Source: UBA2334 sp964396895 (GTDB taxonomy: Bacteria > Pseudomonadota > Gammaproteobacteria > Burkholderiales > Burkholderiaceae_C). Taken from it: a stretch of DNA of 64,000 nucleotides. The notes under the pieces were generated by a model that saw only the letters and a program-made list of their open reading frames with translations, was not told where the DNA came from and made no database searches. The stretch is taken from assembly GCA_964396895.1 (NCBI GenBank), contig CAYNGJ010000010.1:1-64000 (forward strand), written 5' to 3'. This document shows, in pieces, positions 60,135 to 64,000 of this stretch (positions within the stretch are counted from its first letter, which is position 1; each line of letters begins with the position of its first letter). The position numbers and the translations under genes are program-made.

Positions 60135-60587
60135 TCAAGCGGTTTCGCCCAACACCTGAACAGCGATTTCGATGGCCACGTCGGTGTGCAAAGACACGAT
60201 GACGTTGTACTCGCCAACAGCCTTCAGCTGGCCATTGGGCATGCGCACCTGGGCCTTGACCACGGCATGGCCCATCTTGACGAGTTCGTCAGCGATGTCA
60301 TGGTTGGTCACGGAACCAAACAAACGGCCGTCCACGCCAGCCTTTTGGCTGATTTTGACGATGATGCCGTTGAGCTTCTCACCCAGTGCCTGGGCTTCTG
60401 CCAGCTTGGCAGCAGCGGCTTTTTCGATCTCGGCACGGCGTGCCTCGAATTCGGCGATGGCTTTGGTGGTGGCGCGGCGAGCCTGGCCGGTGGGGATCAG
60501 GAAGTTACGGGCGTAACCGTCCTTGACCTTGACCACGTCGCCCAGCGAACCGAGGTTGACAATCTTTTCGAGCAGAATGATTTGCAT
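60135..60587 (-). CDS. rplI: 50S ribosomal protein L9
   Basis: L9 bridges the 50S subunit with an N-terminal domain (MQIILLEKIVNLGSLGDVVKVKDGYARNFLIP), a long connecting helix and a C-terminal domain. At 150 aa it is full length. It is 11 bp downstream of rpsR, and its ATG follows GGAGAG. Confidence 0.98.
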   Translation of the reverse strand: MQIILLEKIVNLGSLGDVVKVKDGYARNFLIPTGQARRATTKAIAEFEARRAEIEKAAAAKLAEAQALGEKLNGIIVKISQKAGVDGRLFGSVTNHDIADELVKMGHAVVKAQVRMPNGQLKAVGEYNVIVSLHTDVAIEIAVQVLGETA

Positions 60588-60598
60588 GCTGTCTCTCC

Positions 60599-60880
60599 TT
60601 AAGCGCGGTGTTGGTCAGAGTAAGGCAACATGGCCAGGAAGCGGGCGCGCTTGATGGCGGTGTTGACCTGACGCTGGTAAATGGCACGGGTGCCAGTCAG
60701 GCGTGCGGGGATGATCTTGCCGTTTTCGGCAACGAAGTCACGCAGGGTGTCGATGTCTTTGTAGTCAACTTCTTCGACGTTGGCGACAGTGAAACGGCAG
60801 TAGCGCTTGCGCTTGAACAGCAGCGACTGGGTGTTGCGCTTGGGGCGCTTGTCTTTATTGAAACGCTTGGGTGCAGCCAT
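60599..60880 (-). CDS. rpsR: 30S ribosomal protein S18
   Basis: S18 binds S6 on the 30S platform. The 93-aa protein has the family core DYKDIDTLRDFVAENGKIIPARLTGTRAIYQRQVNTAIKRARFLAMLPY. ATG 60880 (MAAPKRFNKDKRPKRN) is the standard start; the longer open frame overlaps priB. It follows priB by 11 bp. Confidence 0.98.
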   Translation of the reverse strand: MAAPKRFNKDKRPKRNTQSLLFKRKRYCRFTVANVEEVDYKDIDTLRDFVAENGKIIPARLTGTRAIYQRQVNTAIKRARFLAMLPYSDQHRA

Positions 60881-60891
60881 GATGGGCCTTC

Positions 60892-61179
60892 CTATGTTCT
60901 GTGAATGTCCTGGATGTGAAAAACGATGCCTTTGCCGTTGCGTGACATGCCCAAAAACCCAGAGAACCCCCACTCGACTTCCAGACTGGCTTTGGCCAGT
61001 GTTTCTGCCTGTGTGCCGAAAGACACGGCCCGAAGGCTGAGCTTGATCTGGCGGGGGGAACCTGCATCGGTGACCTGCGACTCATGCTCCAGCAGAACGT
61101 CGATGGCCGGTATGCCGGCCGGGGTGTACCGCATGGGATACACCTGCGAAATTCTGGCGGTGAGTTGAAGCTGGTTCAC
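60892..61179 (-). CDS. priB: Primosomal replication protein N
   Basis: PriB is a small OB-fold single-strand-binding protein that helps PriA restart forks. The 95-aa protein shows NQLQLTARISQVYPMRYTPAGIPAIDVLLEHESQV and FSGFLGMSRNGKGIVFHIQDI, both typical. GTG 61179 gives the usual start (VNQLQLTARI); GTG 61203 is an alternative. It lies between rpsF and rpsR as in most betaproteobacteria. Confidence 0.92.
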   Translation of the reverse strand: MNQLQLTARISQVYPMRYTPAGIPAIDVLLEHESQVTDAGSPRQIKLSLRAVSFGTQAETLAKASLEVEWGFSGFLGMSRNGKGIVFHIQDIHRT

Positions 61180-61229
61180 ACCGTTGTCGCCGGGTGAATT
61201 CACCGCAGCGAGGGGGTCACGCAAGGAAA

Positions 61230-61595
61230 TCAGGCAGCGCTCTCCTGCTGAGAGGCTTTGCGGGCCTCTTCACGCTCGACCGATTTCATCATGGAAGATG
61301 GGCCGGTTTCGGCTTTCTTCTTGAGCACGGTGAGGTGACGCAGCACAGCGTCGTTGAACTTAAAGGCATGCTCCAGCTCGGCCATCACAGCCTGGTCGGC
61401 CTCGATGTTGACGCACAGGTAATGGGCTTTGCTCAGCTTGTTGATCTGGTACACCATCTGACGACGGCCCCAGTCTTCGACACGGTGAATCTGACCACCA
61501 CCGGCGGTGATCATGCCCTTGTAACGCTCCAGCATGGCTGGAACCTGCTCGCTTTGATCCGGGTGGATCAGCAAGACGATTTCATAATGACGCAT
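61230..61595 (-). CDS. rpsF: 30S ribosomal protein S6
   Basis: S6 pairs with S18 on the 30S platform. The 121-aa protein starts MRHYEIVLLIHPDQSEQVPAMLERY and has the family motif KAHYLCVNIEADQAVMAELEHAFKFNDAVLRHL. ATG 61595 follows AAGGAG at 6 bases. It is the first gene of the rpsF-priB-rpsR-rplI operon. Confidence 0.98.
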   Translation of the reverse strand: MRHYEIVLLIHPDQSEQVPAMLERYKGMITAGGGQIHRVEDWGRRQMVYQINKLSKAHYLCVNIEADQAVMAELEHAFKFNDAVLRHLTVLKKKAETGPSSMMKSVEREEARKASQQESAA

Positions 61596-61690
61596 ACACA
61601 CTCCTTGTGATTTCCTAAAACCCTAGGTAGGTAGCTGCCCCCAGCGTCTAAATGGGGTGCAGCAAGGCGAAGCCCGCGATTATAGCCTGA

Positions 61691-62416
61691 CTACCACTTG
61701 CCTCGGGGCTGGCTGGCGCGGACGTGGTTGGCGATCAGCTCGGCCATGGACTCGCGCGAGGCGCGTTGGGCAAAGTCCATGGCGCTGAGTTTTTGCTGGT
61801 TGGTGAGCCGTGCGTCGGCACCCTCCTGCAGCAGCAGCTTGACCACCGCCTCGCTGCCGTACTGCGCGGCCATCATCAGCGGCGTGGTGCCATTGGGCGA
61901 CTCCGCATCGATGTAGGCATGGTGTTCCAGCAGCAGGCTGACCTGCTCTGGCGCCTGCGCCCCGGCGTAGGTGGCGGCGTAGTGCAGCGGTGTCCAGCCG
62001 GTTTTGTTGATGTCAGCATCGCGCCCCACCAGTGTGCGGGCAATGGGCGTCTGCCCCTTGAGCACGGCGAGCATGAGCGGGGTTTCGTCCTGCGGGTTGC
62101 GCATGTCCACGTTGACCCGGGGGTGCTTGGCCAGGTACTCCGCCACTTTGGTCGAGGGCACGCGCAGCGCGATGTGCAGGGCGTGTTGGCCGCGTGGGTC
62201 AATGGTGTTGAGGTCAAACCCCCGCAGATCCAGCAACAGCAGGGTGCTGAGGTCGTCGCGCTGCACGGCGGTGAAAAAGGCTTCGAACGACTGCGCCCAG
62301 GCGGATCGACCCTGCCCCAGGGCCAGCGCCACGGTGCCGGCACCCAGGAAGGCCAGCCACCGGCGACGGGCAGGATCAGCGACGGCAAAGGCGGGCAAAG
62401 CCTGGTGTGGGTTCAT
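61691..62416 (-). CDS. Exported ankyrin-repeat protein
   Basis: The 241-aa protein has a twin-arginine-like N-terminus (ARRRWLAFLGAGTVALALG ending AWA), then about five ankyrin repeats (DPRGQHALHIALR, NPQDETPLMLAVLKG, KTGWTPLHYAATY, SPNGTTPLMMAAQYG). It is probably periplasmic and binds a protein partner. ATG 62416 overlaps the tatD stop (ATGA), so it is coupled to tatD; the pair recurs in Comamonadaceae. Function is unknown. Confidence 0.88.
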   Translation of the reverse strand: MNPHQALPAFAVADPARRRWLAFLGAGTVALALGQGRSAWAQSFEAFFTAVQRDDLSTLLLLDLRGFDLNTIDPRGQHALHIALRVPSTKVAEYLAKHPRVNVDMRNPQDETPLMLAVLKGQTPIARTLVGRDADINKTGWTPLHYAATYAGAQAPEQVSLLLEHHAYIDAESPNGTTPLMMAAQYGSEAVVKLLLQEGADARLTNQQKLSAMDFAQRASRESMAELIANHVRASQPRGKW

Positions 62417-63264
62417 GGCTGAGGCGAACGGGCGGGGGTGGATGGGACAAATGGGGCACACACGCGGGTGAACAGGGCGTCCACGTTGGCGCTGGTGGTG
62501 TGCGCCACCTCGGCCACGTCCAGCCCTTTGAGCTGGGCAATTTGGGCGGCGACGTGGGGGACAAACGCAGGGCTGTTGGTTTTGCCCCGGTGGGGCACCG
62601 GCGCCAGGTAGGGGCTGTCGGTCTCGATGAGCAGGCGGTCCATGGGCACAAAGCCCGCCACTTCCCTCAGGTCGGCGGCGGTCTTGAAGGTCAGGATGCC
62701 GGAAAACGAGATGTAAAAACCCATGTCCAGCGCCGCCCGCGCCACGGCCAGGCTCTCGGTGAAGCAGTGAAACACGCCGCGCGCTGCAGGCAGGCCATCG
62801 TCCGCGCTGGCCGATGCCCAGCCTCCGCTCTCGCGCAGGATGGCCAGGGTGTCATCGGACGCACTGCGGGTGTGGATGACCAGGGGCAGGTCGGTGCGGC
62901 GGGCCGCATCGATGTGCAGGCGGTAGCGGTCGCGCTGCCACGCCATGTCGGCCACGGTGCGCTCACCCAGGCGGAAATAGTCCAGCCCCGTCTCGCCCAT
63001 GCCCACCACCCGAGGCAGGGCCGCGCGGCTGAGCAGGTCGTCCAGCGTGGGTTCCTGCACGCCTTCGTTGTCGGGGTGCACGCCCACGGTGGCCCAGAGG
63101 TTGGGGTGTGCCAGGGCCAGCCCATGCACATCGGGGAATTCTTCCAAGGTGGTGCAGATGCACAGGGCGCGGCTGACCTGGGCCAGCGCCATGTCGGCGA
63201 GCACGCTGTCCATGCGCCCCTGAAAGTCGGGGAAGTTGAGGTGGCAGTGGGAATCGGTGAACAT
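62413..63264 (-). CDS. tatD: TatD-family metal-dependent deoxyribonuclease
   Basis: The 283-aa TIM-barrel hydrolase has TDSHCHLNFPDF (metal His pair), GVHPDNEG, GMGETGLDYF, LVIHTRSA, HCFTES and the late IETDSPYLAP, all TatD metal or phosphate ligands. Such enzymes are 3'-5' DNases with quality-control roles. ATG 63264 is preferred to a TTG just before it. It overlaps the ankyrin gene by ATGA. Confidence 0.95.
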   Translation of the reverse strand: MFTDSHCHLNFPDFQGRMDSVLADMALAQVSRALCICTTLEEFPDVHGLALAHPNLWATVGVHPDNEGVQEPTLDDLLSRAALPRVVGMGETGLDYFRLGERTVADMAWQRDRYRLHIDAARRTDLPLVIHTRSASDDTLAILRESGGWASASADDGLPAARGVFHCFTESLAVARAALDMGFYISFSGILTFKTAADLREVAGFVPMDRLLIETDSPYLAPVPHRGKTNSPAFVPHVAAQIAQLKGLDVAEVAHTTSANVDALFTRVCAPFVPSTPARSPQP

Positions 63265-63293
63265 CAAAAAATATCAATCAAAAGCACATAAAG

Positions 63294-63321
63294 CGCTTTT
63301 ATATATTGGTGTTTAAGCTAT
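63294..63321 (-). repeat. ATAGC-N18-AAGCG repeat, copy 8 (PilZ to tatD spacer)
   Basis: Minus strand: CAATAGC, 18 bases, AAGCG, then CTTTATGTGCTTTTG. It fills the 101-bp gap between the PilZ gene and tatD. Confidence 0.85.
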
Positions 63322-63365
63322 TGATTTTAATGGCCTGTTTGGCAGGCCTGGCGCGCCGCCTGGGC

Positions 63366-63773
63366 TCACACGGTCTGCGTAGGGCGGTCCGAGGCCAGAC
63401 GGGCCCCCAAGATTTGCTCGATGCGGTGCTTCAGCTGCGCCGATTTGTCGTCCGACGGGAACTGCACGCCCACGCCTTGGGTGCGGTTGCCTGTACCGTG
63501 GGCGGGGGTGATCCACGCCACTTTGCCCGCCACGGGGTAACGCTGGGGATCGTCGGGCAGGCTGACCAGCACGTACACGTCGTCACCCAACCGGTATTCG
63601 CGTGTGGTGGGCACAAAAATACCGCCATCGGTGAACAGCGGAATGTAGGCGGCGTACAAAGCGGCCTTTTCCTTGATGGACAGCTGGATGACGCTGGGCC
63701 TGGAACCACCGGCGCTGGGGGCACCCGCCACACCCAAGGCTGCTGGACCAGAGCTGGAGGTTTCTGTGTTCAT
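63366..63773 (-). CDS. PilZ-domain protein
   Basis: The 135-aa protein is the type IV pilus-type PilZ protein: SVIQLSIKEKAALYAAYIPLFTDGGIFVPT, YRLGDDVYVLVSLPDD and GKVAWITP, GVGVQF. The usual RxxxR c-di-GMP motif is not evident, as in the original pilus-assembly PilZ. It lies directly downstream of holB with ATGA overlap, the canonical holB-pilZ-tatD order, so it is probably the PilZ needed for pilus assembly. Confidence 0.93.
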   Translation of the reverse strand: MNTETSSSGPAALGVAGAPSAGGSRPSVIQLSIKEKAALYAAYIPLFTDGGIFVPTTREYRLGDDVYVLVSLPDDPQRYPVAGKVAWITPAHGTGNRTQGVGVQFPSDDKSAQLKHRIEQILGARLASDRPTQTV

Positions 63774-64000
63774 GGCCGGAGTGTATGCGCGCGGGGGCGA
63801 TTTGTGCCCCGGAGGTCGGCACCGTGGACCGTCAACACCTGGCGCGCCCCTGCCAGCCAGGCATCCCACGTGAGGCCTGCGCTGAAGGGGTGTTCCACGG
63901 TGCGGGCCGCCTGCATCAAGGCCTGCGCCCAGGCTTGCAACGCGGGCAAGCCGGGGGTGTGCGCGGGGGCGGGCAAATGCGCCAGCTCAAAAAAACGGGG
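63770..64000 (-). CDS. holB: DNA polymerase III delta' subunit, 3' end only
   Basis: The window ends inside this gene. The visible 76 codons (from PRFFELAHLPAPAHTPGLPA to the TGA at 63770-63772) match the C-terminal helical domain of HolB, with ALQAWAQALMQAARTVEHPFSAGLTWDAWLAGARQVL. The identity is supported by the conserved holB-pilZ-tatD order. The stop overlaps the pilZ start by ATGA. Confidence 0.8.
   Translation of the reverse strand, partial: PRFFELAHLPAPAHTPGLPALQAWAQALMQAARTVEHPFSAGLTWDAWLAGARQVLTVHGADLRGTNRPRAHTLRP

Overview
The window looks like a chromosome segment of a betaproteobacterium of the order Burkholderiales, most likely family Comamonadaceae. The evidence is high-GC coding sequence and characteristic gene neighbourhoods: rimP-nusA-infB-rbfA-truB-typA, rpsF-priB-rpsR-rplI-dnaB, pepA-holC divergent from lptF-lptG, and a tightly packed guaB-guaA pair. 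A short AT-rich repeat seeded through the core genes fits the same group. Genus cannot be fixed from this sequence alone.

Bases 1 to about 16,660 read as the end of a genomic island. A P4-type tyrosine integrase (15029-16435) sits next to the 3' end of guaA, a common island integration point; the far end of the island lies outside the window. Most of the island reads on the minus strand. From right to left it holds: two unrecognised AT-rich genes (14043-14363 and 13216-13932); an integron-type attC site (13131-13198); a small cassette gene cut in two by an IS1595-family element that has perfect inverted repeats and an 8-bp target duplication; then an operon that looks like an antiviral STAND system. 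That operon encodes a metallo-beta-lactamase-fold protein (9912-11096), a giant trypsin-like protease fused to a STAND NTPase (4303-9915) and, beyond an IS3-family insertion, the apparent C-terminus of the same giant protein (2369-2667) followed by a small gene (2092-2355). The arrangement resembles AVAST type I, but protease and NTPase are in one chain and the IS has changed the C-terminus. One unrecognised plus-strand gene (277-1497) lies at the window edge.

From 16,662 on the window is housekeeping chromosome. It carries guanine nucleotide synthesis (guaB, guaA); the ratA/rnfH pair divergent from smpB; an acyl-CoA hydrolase and a DMT exporter; the translation cluster rimP-nusA-infB-rbfA-truB-typA; DUF2788 and DUF2189 membrane proteins; a complete YejABEF-type peptide ABC transporter; fabI; an exported ATP-dependent DNA ligase; an Orn/Lys/Arg decarboxylase; NfeD and SPFH membrane proteins; tRNA-Ser(GGA); a branched-chain amino acid binding lipoprotein; pepA-holC and lptFG; cbiX, cysB and an aminotransferase; hrpA and dnaB; the rplI-rpsR-priB-rpsF operon; and ankyrin, tatD, PilZ and the 3' end of holB in one overlapping run.

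Eight copies of a patterned AT-rich element, ATAGC-N18-AAGCG with a fixed 18-bp variable middle, occur in the core part: three between genes and five in frame inside hrpA (twice), truB, yejF and the acyl-CoA hydrolase. I found none in the island. This repeat and the STAND operon are the two observations I rate highest.
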